DNA of 64,000 nt, taken from the NCBI GenBank assembly GCA_016222945.1, contig JACRPY010000002.1, forward strand, positions 310,001-374,000, read 5' to 3'. The notes below the pieces were generated by a model, which saw only the letters and a list, made by a program, of their open reading frames with translations, was not told where the DNA came from and searched no databases. Below, in pieces: positions 44,892 through 52,836 of the stretch (the stretch's first letter is position 1; every line of letters starts with the position of its first letter). Position numbers and translations under genes: made by a program. The DNA is from Methanobacterium sp. Its GTDB lineage: Archaea > Methanobacteriota > Methanobacteria > Methanobacteriales > Methanobacteriaceae.

Positions 44892-45935
44892 TTGAATAAA
44901 TACAATTTTTGTCCAGAATGCGGTAAAAAGAATGTGGAGAATGCAAAATTTTGCATGGAATGTGGTGTGAGTTTAGAAACGTCTGGATCAATGATAAAGG
45001 GTTTAGAAAATCAAGATACAAAAGAAACGGAATCAAAAGCTGATAAATTTAAAGATAATCCTGAAAAAAGAGTTTCATTGAATTTAACTCCTGCTGAATC
45101 ACTTGTGATTTTGGATCATAAACAATACCATGGTTTTGGAGTTATACCAAAAGAACTGTTTAAAGTAACATTAATAGACCTTATTTTTAAAAATGTTTTT
45201 AAATTAAATGTCCAGGAAGTTGAAAAGAAAGGCATATTTGGCAAAAAAATAGTAAAGGAGACTTATCTGGAGGAGGGGAAAAATTTCAACATGCCTCTTA
45301 AACCTCATGAAGAGGTATTTCGAAAATACTTACCACATAAGGCTGATAGTAAGAGACTTCGCAAACTTCAGCAGCGTGTTGGTAGGGCGCATAAGAACAA
45401 TTATGCCAAGAAAAAACTGCTCGAACCACTGTCTTTAGAGGGTTTCTTTAATGTGGAAAAGAAGTTTTCAGGAAGAAAGTATTCATTAAGTGATAAAGGA
45501 ATAGAAACACGACAAATGATCTTAGATTTAAAAGAAGAAGGAAGAGATCTGGATGATTGGATAGAAACAGATCCACAAAGAGCTAAAGCATATCTCATGA
45601 TGGGAGGATCAAACGTATTCCTAACAGATGATTATTACTTCGAATGGTTTAAGAATAACTCTAAAAAAATAGCTGCATTATTTATTGGCGTAGCAGTTGT
45701 TGGTGTAGCCTACAGATTCAGTAATATTCGCTGGTACAGCGCATTTACAAGACATTCACATGACGGTATTGACTTCGACGATTTTGACGACTTCGATAGC
45801 TTTGATGACAGCTTTAATGATATATTTTCAGATTATGACGTTTTCGATACCTTTGATTCCATGGATTTCAGTGATTTTGATTCTGGATTTGACAGCGGAG
45901 ATGGTGGAGGCGATTTCGGTGGAGGCGGGGAGTAG
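44892..45935 (+). CDS. Zinc-ribbon protein with acidic Asp/Phe-rich tail
   Basis: About 347 residues. N-terminal zinc ribbon (FCPECGKKN, AKFCMECGV, about 5-27), a central soluble domain (about 60-245, with a winged-helix-like ALRKLQQ region), one membrane helix (about 265-283, AALFIGVAVVGVAYRF), and an extreme low-complexity tail made of D, F, S repeats (DFDDFDSFDD) ending in GGGDFGGGGE. The tail recalls the C-terminus of DUF2207 proteins. The start is uncertain: GGTGA at 44882-44886 points to TTG 44892, while GTG codons at 44880 and 44883 would make it slightly longer. Function unknown. Confidence 0.75.
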   Translation: MNKYNFCPECGKKNVENAKFCMECGVSLETSGSMIKGLENQDTKETESKADKFKDNPEKRVSLNLTPAESLVILDHKQYHGFGVIPKELFKVTLIDLIFKNVFKLNVQEVEKKGIFGKKIVKETYLEEGKNFNMPLKPHEEVFRKYLPHKADSKRLRKLQQRVGRAHKNNYAKKKLLEPLSLEGFFNVEKKFSGRKYSLSDKGIETRQMILDLKEEGRDLDDWIETDPQRAKAYLMMGGSNVFLTDDYYFEWFKNNSKKIAALFIGVAVVGVAYRFSNIRWYSAFTRHSHDGIDFDDFDDFDSFDDSFNDIFSDYDVFDTFDSMDFSDFDSGFDSGDGGGDFGGGGE

Positions 45936-46003
45936 AATTTAGCCTCAACCTCAAGCACCATCCAAAATCTTTTTGCATAATAAATTGATATATGGCTGCC
46001 CAT

Positions 46004-46618
46004 TTACTTTATTAACAAGTGCACACCTTGATTAAGGAAATAAAGCGCAAATATCAAAAGCACCACCCCAAGAGTTCGCATGGTATAAATGTAAGTTTTT
46101 CCAGTTAAAAAATCCCGTGATTTGCTTGTTGCATAGGCCAGAGCTATTTTTGAACTCACTAAAAGAGCATAAAAACCAATTATAAACAAAAATGGAGATA
46201 AAGCACTTGCACTGTAAGCATTAATTATTATGGGGCCGCCGATGGTTATCCAGAATAAATAGGGGGAAGGATTCAAGAAATTAACAGTTGCACCTTTCTG
46301 GAATGATTTTGGTTTTTCAACGTCAATATTTTCAGTTAAACCTCTTGTTTTAAAGCTCTCGTAGGCCATATATCCCAGATATACGCCACCTAAAATTGAA
46401 ATAACTCCTAAAATTGAAGTGTAACTGGAGATCAATGATAGAAATAGTACAGTTACTACTATGATGGGCAAATCAGTGATTATAGGGGCGAAGGCAACTT
46501 TTACTCCTTCTTTGCAGCCGTGTTTTAGTGTTTGGGAGATTACGAGGACGAGGAGGGGGCCTGGTGAGAAGCCGGCGTATAGGCCGAGGGTAATTCCTGC
46601 GATTAGTAGTTCGATCAT
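46004..46618 (-). CDS. LysE-family exporter
   Basis: 204 residues, six membrane helices. The start LLIAGITLGLYAGFSPGPLL and the loop FKTRGLTENIDVEKPKSFQKG plus FLNPSPYLFWITIGGP are signatures of the LysE/RhtB amino acid efflux family. Substrate unknown. The base composition of the first 150 bases is more G-rich than neighbours. It converges with the zinc-ribbon gene. Confidence 0.9.
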   Translation of the reverse strand: MIELLIAGITLGLYAGFSPGPLLVLVISQTLKHGCKEGVKVAFAPIITDLPIIVVTVLFLSLISSYTSILGVISILGGVYLGYMAYESFKTRGLTENIDVEKPKSFQKGATVNFLNPSPYLFWITIGGPIIINAYSASALSPFLFIIGFYALLVSSKIALAYATSKSRDFLTGKTYIYTMRTLGVVLLIFALYFLNQGVHLLIK

Positions 46619-46854
46619 TTTGGTGTCTCCATGGGTTTCAACTGATTAACATGATTTTGAATTATGTTTATTTTTATTAATTTGACTTTAAACAGTATAA
46701 AAATGATTTTTACTGGTAAATAATAACTATTATGATTAAATTTTATGTTAATGAATTTAAAGAACAATTATGAAAATAACATATAGTTTTAAATAGATAG
46801 TATATTAGAAGATATTATTAAAGTCTTAATGTTAGTTAAAATGTTGGCGATGGA

Positions 46855-48495
46855 ATGATAATCAAAGAATGGGATATTTGGAATTCGAATTTAACGTATT
46901 TTATTTATGAAATTAAAAATTTAGAAAATATTGCTGAAAGTTTAGTTGATAATGAATTATGTACTTTAGTATGCCATTCTAATGGAAATGTATGGTGGAA
47001 AGACGAAAATAGAGTTGAAAGTGGAATTATTAAGACTGAAAAGAAAGAATATAGGAAATCTGACATAAATATTCCGAAAAAACTAAAAAAATCAGAATAT
47101 TTATCAAATAATGCTAATATAGCGGCTCTTATGCGCTTTGATGAATTAATCATATTTAAAAAGGAGTATTTAGACTCGTTTTCATATATTAGGGGGTATA
47201 TCAATTCTTGTTATATGGAAAAAGATGGAAAAACAATTGTGTTGTATCCTCAAATAAAATTGTATAATAATGGTGTAATGGAAGTATCTTTTCGGATTGA
47301 ACTGCTTAAATCAGAGAATGAACCGCCTAAATATGAAATAGATGATTTTATAGAAAAATTAGTAAATATAGTTGAACAAAAAGTAGATAGAATAGGGGTT
47401 CCGCAAAAATTAGCTATATTAGAGGCAAAATTTAGATTAGAACCTACAATTAAAGATAAGTGGAAAATATGGGACTTTAGGTTTAAAAACAGTATCGATG
47501 AAGAAAATCAGTTAATTTTCAAAAATACTGAAAAAGTTGAAGAAAGAGATTTAATTTATCCTATGACTTATTTAGATGATATTAGTAAATATGATTTCTA
47601 TATTAAGAATTTGGATATTATAACGAGATTTATTATCTCATCTGTTGAATATATTATTAAAAAAACTGAAAATAAGCATAATTACACTAATTTGAAGTGG
47701 ATAAACCGTCCAAGTGTTTATATTACAGATTTTGAAGATTTAACTAATAGCAGCATTGAAACAATTGAAAAATATAAAGTGGATATAGCTAAAATTTTAG
47801 CAAGAAATACTTACGGAAATTTTAAAGATTTAAATATAATTTTAGGAGATGACTTGCGTTTTTATAAGGATTATAATTTTTTTGTTAGTTATGGATTGAG
47901 TTTAGTGGTTTATAGTAAGATTAAACAAGATGAAGTGATGAAAGATAATCCAACGAACCGTTTTATATTTGAAAAGCAAGTTCAGATCGAATCAATAAAT
48001 TATTTGTACATGTGTCATAAGAGAATAGCTGAAAAATCATCGTTATTATCAATTCCTTATGAACCAGTTCTTGAAGGAATGTTGAATGTGTTAAAATTAG
48101 ATAGTATGACAAAGGGGGTTACTAAATTTCTTGAACTTAATAATACATATAGTTTTGTGGATAAAATCCTAAAATGGGATGAAGAACGCAAATATGCGAA
48201 TGAAATGTTGGATATAAGGGCTAAAATTACTAATGAAAGAAAAAATGAGGATTTTAAAGTATTAGGGTTAATGGTTACGGTTATATTTGGATTAATTGGG
48301 GCTTCAACTTTTGTAAGTAATGTAACAATTCCAATATGGAAACATTTTAATCTTTGGCTACCTGCTACTGGTGAAATAAGTACTGGAATAAATCAAGTTT
48401 TTCTTTTTGTTATTACAGCAGTTTTAATTATAATATTAATTTTTAGTTTGTTTTTAGTTATAAAGAGATTTAGAAAAGAAATTAAAATTACCTGA
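46855..48495 (+). CDS. Orphan protein with C-terminal membrane hairpin
   Basis: 546 residues and unlike anything I recognise. A long soluble N-terminal part (about 1-445) mixes beta-rich and helical segments (SNGNVWWKDEN, FDFYIKNLDIITRFIISSVE-like helices), a helical stalk (about 440-470), and two membrane helices (about 473-492 and 517-538) with a short extracellular loop. The layout resembles CorA transporters, but there is no GMN motif after the first helix. Codon use is more AT-rich than in the flanking genes, which suggests a recent arrival. It stands alone between lysE and the trmB-like gene. A role in defence or stress is possible but unsupported. Confidence 0.8.
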   Translation: MIIKEWDIWNSNLTYFIYEIKNLENIAESLVDNELCTLVCHSNGNVWWKDENRVESGIIKTEKKEYRKSDINIPKKLKKSEYLSNNANIAALMRFDELIIFKKEYLDSFSYIRGYINSCYMEKDGKTIVLYPQIKLYNNGVMEVSFRIELLKSENEPPKYEIDDFIEKLVNIVEQKVDRIGVPQKLAILEAKFRLEPTIKDKWKIWDFRFKNSIDEENQLIFKNTEKVEERDLIYPMTYLDDISKYDFYIKNLDIITRFIISSVEYIIKKTENKHNYTNLKWINRPSVYITDFEDLTNSSIETIEKYKVDIAKILARNTYGNFKDLNIILGDDLRFYKDYNFFVSYGLSLVVYSKIKQDEVMKDNPTNRFIFEKQVQIESINYLYMCHKRIAEKSSLLSIPYEPVLEGMLNVLKLDSMTKGVTKFLELNNTYSFVDKILKWDEERKYANEMLDIRAKITNERKNEDFKVLGLMVTVIFGLIGASTFVSNVTIPIWKHFNLWLPATGEISTGINQVFLFVITAVLIIILIFSLFLVIKRFRKEIKIT

Positions 48496-48570
48496 ATTTG
48501 AAGAAACTCATCTCCAAAATCCATTTAAAGACTAAATTTATTTTTACAGGTAACTTTAAAAATGAACCGA

Positions 48571-48619
48571 AATTTATATCCTTAACACAGCATTATATTA
48601 GTTTAGTTAAAGACTACTG
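48571..48619 (+). promoter_or_regulatory. trmB-like promoter with a degenerate GTAGTT-type operator
   Basis: TATA-like AATTTATAT (48571-48579) followed by TTAGTT-TAGTTAAA-GACTAC (48598-48617) at the expected transcription start. The half-sites match the palindromes at the two Pip promoters (GTAGTT-N8-AACTAC) with one mismatch on each side. It could give autoregulation. Confidence 0.4.
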
Positions 48620-48636
48620 ATTTAGGATTAATTAAC

Positions 48637-49449
48637 ATGACAGAAATATCAAATGACCTTATTGAATCCCTTAAAACCATGGGACTTACGGAATACGAGG
48701 CCAAAGTGTACTCTGCACTGGTATTATTTGAACGTGCACAGGTTAAAAAGGTTTATGAATACTTAAACGTGCCTAAACCCAGTGTATACCAGAGTTTGAA
48801 GGGTTTGATGGATAAAGGCCTTGTAATGATGGTTAGTTCCAAGCCAGCTATTTATCGTGCTGTTCCTCCAAAGATTGCACTTAAACATCTTATAGAAATC
48901 CATCAAAACGCTGAAAAAAGTGCTCTCACAGAATTAAAGCAACTTGAGGCAAGTGGATTGGAGACTGAAAGTCCTGACATTATATGGACTCTTTTTGGTA
49001 AAAATAATGTGGAGCACAGTATGGAAGAGCTGATTTCCAAGGCGCATGATTCAATGAAGCTTATTTTACCTACAGAATACATGGAATATCTTTCTTTTGT
49101 TAGTAACAAGGACTTAAAAATAGAACTCTTGTTTTTTAGGGAAAGTGATTCTACTTTTAACCGTTATGGGTTGAAGAACCTGCAGGTGCATGATGGTTAT
49201 AAAATGGATATTTCAGATTTTGGTAAGCTTTCTAAATATTTGGATAAACATCCTTTACCCTCAAAACAGTACTCTAAATTTATATTGGTGCTTATTGACG
49301 ATGAAGAGGTTATGTATGTTCCTTCGTTTCCTGGAAAAACAAATTCAGGTATAAACTCCAAAAATCAATATTTAATTGCTATGGTGAAACTGATATTTGG
49401 CGCTGTATGGGAACATACTCCAGAATTTCAGTTAGATATAACTGAATAA
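48637..49449 (+). CDS. TrmB-family transcriptional regulator
   Basis: 270 residues. The N-terminal TrmB winged helix is clear: LKTMGLTEYEAKVYSALVLF, recognition helix VPKPSVYQSLKGLMDKGLV and wing KPAIYRAVPP. A coiled-coil segment (about 85-115) leads to a C-terminal phospholipase D-like sensor domain (about 120-265). TrmB proteins usually sense sugars or other small molecules. The gene lies 268 bases upstream of the first YhgE/Pip gene, and the shared GTAGTT palindromes make it the best candidate to control both. Confidence 0.9.
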   Translation: MTEISNDLIESLKTMGLTEYEAKVYSALVLFERAQVKKVYEYLNVPKPSVYQSLKGLMDKGLVMMVSSKPAIYRAVPPKIALKHLIEIHQNAEKSALTELKQLEASGLETESPDIIWTLFGKNNVEHSMEELISKAHDSMKLILPTEYMEYLSFVSNKDLKIELLFFRESDSTFNRYGLKNLQVHDGYKMDISDFGKLSKYLDKHPLPSKQYSKFILVLIDDEEVMYVPSFPGKTNSGINSKNQYLIAMVKLIFGAVWEHTPEFQLDITE

Positions 49450-49599
49450 AAATTTTAAATCATATTTTTTTATTTAAAACATTTATAACGCTTTTTTTTA
49501 TTTTTAATTAGATTTTAAACTTATTATATAATTATTATAATTTGTTTTAGATTTTTTGTGGATTTAGCCTGTAATTTAACTCTATTTTAAATTACAATT

Positions 49600-49681
49600 T
49601 AGTAGTTTTTAACACAACTACTAATCGTAAACTTTATATTCTATGAAATCATATCTTTGGTAGTTATTAACAAAACTACTA
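49600..49681 (+). promoter_or_regulatory. Promoter of the first Pip gene with two palindromic operators
   Basis: Site 1 TAGTAGTT-TTTAACAC-AACTACTA (49600-49623) is a perfect eight-base dyad just before the TATA box CTTTATATT (49632-49640). Site 2 GGTAGTT-ATTAACAA-AACTACT (49659-49680) lies at or after the transcription start. The sites are 58 bases apart, centre to centre. The same arrangement recurs at 52688-52781. Confidence 0.72.
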
Positions 49682-49717
49682 TATTTCATTTATTTATAAA
49701 TGGAAGGAGGGATTCCC

Positions 49718-51625
49718 ATGATAAAAAACGCTTTTGAAATCTTTAAAAATGATATTAAAGCAGTTAAAAATAATTCTGTAGTTATATTTGCTCTGTTAGT
49801 ACTCATTTCTATACATGCACTTTATACATGCCTCACTATCCAGTCAACATGGGATCCCTACAGTCAAACTTCAAATATTAAAATAGCTGTGGTTAATGAG
49901 GATTCAGGCTACGATTTAAATGGAACACACTACAATGTGGGAGATTTGCTGATTGAAGAGCTTAAAAATAACACGAATTTCAACTGGCAGTTTGTAAATA
50001 AAGAAGAAGCATTAAATGGGGTTAAAAACGGAAAATATTATGCTGCATTAATAATTCCTGGCAATTTTAGCCAGGATTTACTTTCAATTAGCACTCCAAA
50101 TCCTCATCAAGCACAAATAGAATACGTAACCAATGATAAATTAAGTCCAATTACGCCCAGGATGACTGAAGCTGGAGCGGATGCAATACAGGTAAAAATC
50201 AACAGTATAATAATTAAAACCATTGATGGACTTATATTCGGTAAAATTAAGGATTTAGGAACATTAGCTAAAGAAAATAAAGCCCAATTTATAAAAACAA
50301 AAGCATTTGTAAACACATTAAATGGAAAGTTAAATGATATAGACGCAAAAATAGCAGAAGCAAATTCAATGATGAGCACTGTAAACAATATTTGGCCAAA
50401 AATCAGCGCATCATTACCCCAAATACAGAGTTATTCTAATGATATCAGACAATCTTATGATTCATTATACGTTCAGATTAAAGCTGACCCAAATAATGCT
50501 TTAATTACAGTTCAAGGCATGGAATCTAAAGTTCAACAGGCAATAGTTTCCTTAGAATATCAACATGCAGTTTTAACCAGTTTATATGACTCAACAGGAG
50601 ATCCGAAGTTACTTCCTATCATTAAAAAAATTGAAAATAATATTTACCAGGCGAATAAAGTCCTTACACTTCTAAAAGAAATAGAAGCAGATATAAATAA
50701 CAATGAAAATCCAATGGCGAAATTAACTCAGTTAAAAACTTTAATTGATGAAATGGATAATTCTATTAATCTTTTGGCAGCTAATAAAGGAACAATAAAT
50801 CAGAAAATTAGTGAAGCATCTGCAGGATTAGGTTTAGTTAATTCAAAATGGCCACTAATTAGAAAAACTATTCCAATGGCTGCAGACAAACTTAACTCAA
50901 TAAATGAGGAAGATATAGATAAATTAAGTACATTTTCTAATCTGGATTTAGATGCTGTTAATAATTACTTCCAAAGCCCTGTTGAAATACAAAAAGAACA
51001 CATTTATCCTATAGATAAATATGGTTCTGCTCTTGCTCCATTTTATATGGCCATATCCTTATGGATAGGTGGAATTATGGCAATAGCATTGCTTTCAATG
51101 CGTGTAAAATCGAAGAAAAACTATAAAAGCAGAACAGTTTATATGGGTAGAATGGGACTATTTTTAATAATTAGTGCGTCACAGGCATTATTGGTTGCAT
51201 TAGGAGTTTTATTACTGGATATTCAGGTTTCATCTACATTATTAATTATATTAACCGCTCTATTTATTGGGCTGTGCTTTATGATAATTGTATACTCTTT
51301 AACCTCTGCCTTTGGAAATGCAGGGAAACTTCTCTCAGTTATATTGCTTGTTGTACAAATTACAGCGTCAGGAGGAACTTTCCCTGTAGAATTATTGTCT
51401 CCAGCTTTCCAGGCTATACACCCGTATTTGCCATTGACATATGCTATTGCAGCGCTTCGTGAAGTGGTTGCAGGGGTTTTATGGAGTAATTATTTGTACT
51501 GTATGGGAATCTTAGGACTATTTCCTATTTTAACCTTTATTTTAACATTATTAATTAAAGGAAAGATTGACGAACGTGCAAATTGGACAGAGGAAAAATT
51601 GAAGGAAAGCGGGTTGTTTAATTAA
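49718..51625 (+). CDS. YhgE/Pip-type ABC-2-like membrane protein
   Basis: 635 residues. N-terminal membrane helix (FEIFKNDIKAVKNNSVVIFA start), a large extracellular coiled-coil domain (about 45-415) that opens with IKIAVVNEDSGYDLNGTHYN, and five to six C-terminal helices (about 440-625) with the ABC-2 permease pattern and LPLTYAIAALREVVAG. YhgE/Pip proteins are phage-infection-type or secretion accessory membrane proteins in bacteria; roles in archaea are unknown. GGAGGGAT before ATG 49718 supports this start. A full-length paralogue lies at 52837. Confidence 0.9.
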   Translation: MIKNAFEIFKNDIKAVKNNSVVIFALLVLISIHALYTCLTIQSTWDPYSQTSNIKIAVVNEDSGYDLNGTHYNVGDLLIEELKNNTNFNWQFVNKEEALNGVKNGKYYAALIIPGNFSQDLLSISTPNPHQAQIEYVTNDKLSPITPRMTEAGADAIQVKINSIIIKTIDGLIFGKIKDLGTLAKENKAQFIKTKAFVNTLNGKLNDIDAKIAEANSMMSTVNNIWPKISASLPQIQSYSNDIRQSYDSLYVQIKADPNNALITVQGMESKVQQAIVSLEYQHAVLTSLYDSTGDPKLLPIIKKIENNIYQANKVLTLLKEIEADINNNENPMAKLTQLKTLIDEMDNSINLLAANKGTINQKISEASAGLGLVNSKWPLIRKTIPMAADKLNSINEEDIDKLSTFSNLDLDAVNNYFQSPVEIQKEHIYPIDKYGSALAPFYMAISLWIGGIMAIALLSMRVKSKKNYKSRTVYMGRMGLFLIISASQALLVALGVLLLDIQVSSTLLIILTALFIGLCFMIIVYSLTSAFGNAGKLLSVILLVVQITASGGTFPVELLSPAFQAIHPYLPLTYAIAALREVVAGVLWSNYLYCMGILGLFPILTFILTLLIKGKIDERANWTEEKLKESGLFN

Positions 51626-51662
51626 AAAAAGAATTAATGAACAGGTAATTTGAATTCATTTT

Positions 51663-52526
51663 TTAAAATTTGATAACTTCATATTTAACTCCGTCATTGG
51701 TTACAGTTACAAGGATGTAGTGGTAGAAGCTGTGATCAGGTGTGGAATTGATTAATGGAGCTCCAGCCCCTCCAGTTATTATGTAAGGTGTTTTTCCCCA
51801 TGTTCCATTGTAGTATGCGTGCACATGTGATGCAAATATCATTGTCACATTATATTGATCAAATAGTTCGTTTAGCTGTTTTGATTGATTCACGTCTATT
51901 AATGCAGTTTCATCGTATTCTTTCTTATTAGTTGCATTTTGTGGGTCAAATAGGGGCACGTGCATCAAAACAAAGCGATATTTATAATTTTGACTTTTTT
52001 GAAGTTCATTTTGTAGCCATTGCATCTGTTGATTATCTATTTTTATTAGATTAGCATCATCAACCACGATGAAATAGCTATTCTGCAAAATAAAGGAATA
52101 ATATGAATTTCCAAATATTGAAATATATTTAGATCCTTTAGTATCATTCATAAGTTCGTGATTACCAATAACAGTTAAAACAGGTGAATTGGATCGATTT
52201 ATTTGGTTTATAAATGATCTATATTCTTCTATATTTCCAGTGTTAACTAAATCACCAAGATCTATTGAAAATAAGATATTTTCTCCATTCACTTTATTAA
52301 TTAATTGATCAAATTTTCCAGATGAATTCCTGTTGTCCCCATAGACCACAAATGAATAATTGGCCTGATTTTTATCTATTTTTTGGAATTCATTGTAGTT
52401 CCAGTTATCAGATGCAGAGTTATAAGAAGAGATTGAAGAATTATTAAAAGGGTAATAAATAAATGCAAACACAGAAATTAAAGCCACTATTGCTAACACA
52501 ATCAACAATTTATATAACATTTTCAT
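51663..52526 (-). CDS. Calcineurin-like metallophosphoesterase, membrane-anchored
   Basis: 287 residues. N-terminal signal anchor (about 5-25). Metal-binding motifs of the family are present: VVYGDNRNSS, SIDLGDLVNTGN, VIGNHELM, RFVLMHVPLFD and IFASHVHAYYNG, with all the His, Asp and Asn ligands. It should face outside and hydrolyse an extracellular phosphoester. It sits between the two Pip genes on the opposite strand, so its promoter faces the second operator region. Confidence 0.9.
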   Translation of the reverse strand: MKMLYKLLIVLAIVALISVFAFIYYPFNNSSISSYNSASDNWNYNEFQKIDKNQANYSFVVYGDNRNSSGKFDQLINKVNGENILFSIDLGDLVNTGNIEEYRSFINQINRSNSPVLTVIGNHELMNDTKGSKYISIFGNSYYSFILQNSYFIVVDDANLIKIDNQQMQWLQNELQKSQNYKYRFVLMHVPLFDPQNATNKKEYDETALIDVNQSKQLNELFDQYNVTMIFASHVHAYYNGTWGKTPYIITGGAGAPLINSTPDHSFYHYILVTVTNDGVKYEVIKF

Positions 52527-52687
52527 CTAAAATCACGACCCGTAGATTCCTATTTTCTAAAATTGAACTTAAGTCTTGATTATGAATTTATTATTATACA
52601 TTACATTATTTGTACACAAATTTAAATATTTTTTCATCATTATTTCTCATATTTTTTGAATTTAAAGCAAGATTTATAATTTTAGTT

Positions 52688-52781
52688 ATGTAGTTTTTAA
52701 CATGACTACCATTAGTAATGTTTATATACTTGATGTACAGTTATATACTATTCTCGTTGGTAGTCATGCATACGACTACTG
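52688..52781 (+). promoter_or_regulatory. Promoter of the second Pip gene with two palindromic operators
   Basis: Site 3 ATGTAGTT-TTTAACAT-GACTACC (52688-52710) precedes the TATA box GTTTATATA (52720-52728). Site 4 GGTAGTC-ATGCATAC-GACTACT (52759-52780) lies downstream of it, 70 bases centre to centre. Together with sites 1 and 2 the consensus is GTAGTT-N8-RACTAC with TTAACA in three of the four spacers. Confidence 0.7.
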
Positions 52782-52836
52782 TAATTTATTAATTTTACAT
52801 CTCAAATTCAAATTTAAAATTATACGGAAGGATTAA

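Noticed and set aside
44552..45036. Two minus-strand frames of 64 and 94 codons in and near the gap at 44.5-45 kb
   Set aside because: No ribosome-binding site, biased toward F, L, N, I as expected from AT-rich noncoding DNA, and one overlaps the zinc-ribbon gene.
46855..48495. CorA-type magnesium channel
   Set aside because: Two C-terminal helices fit, but there is no GMN motif and the soluble part shows no CorA features.
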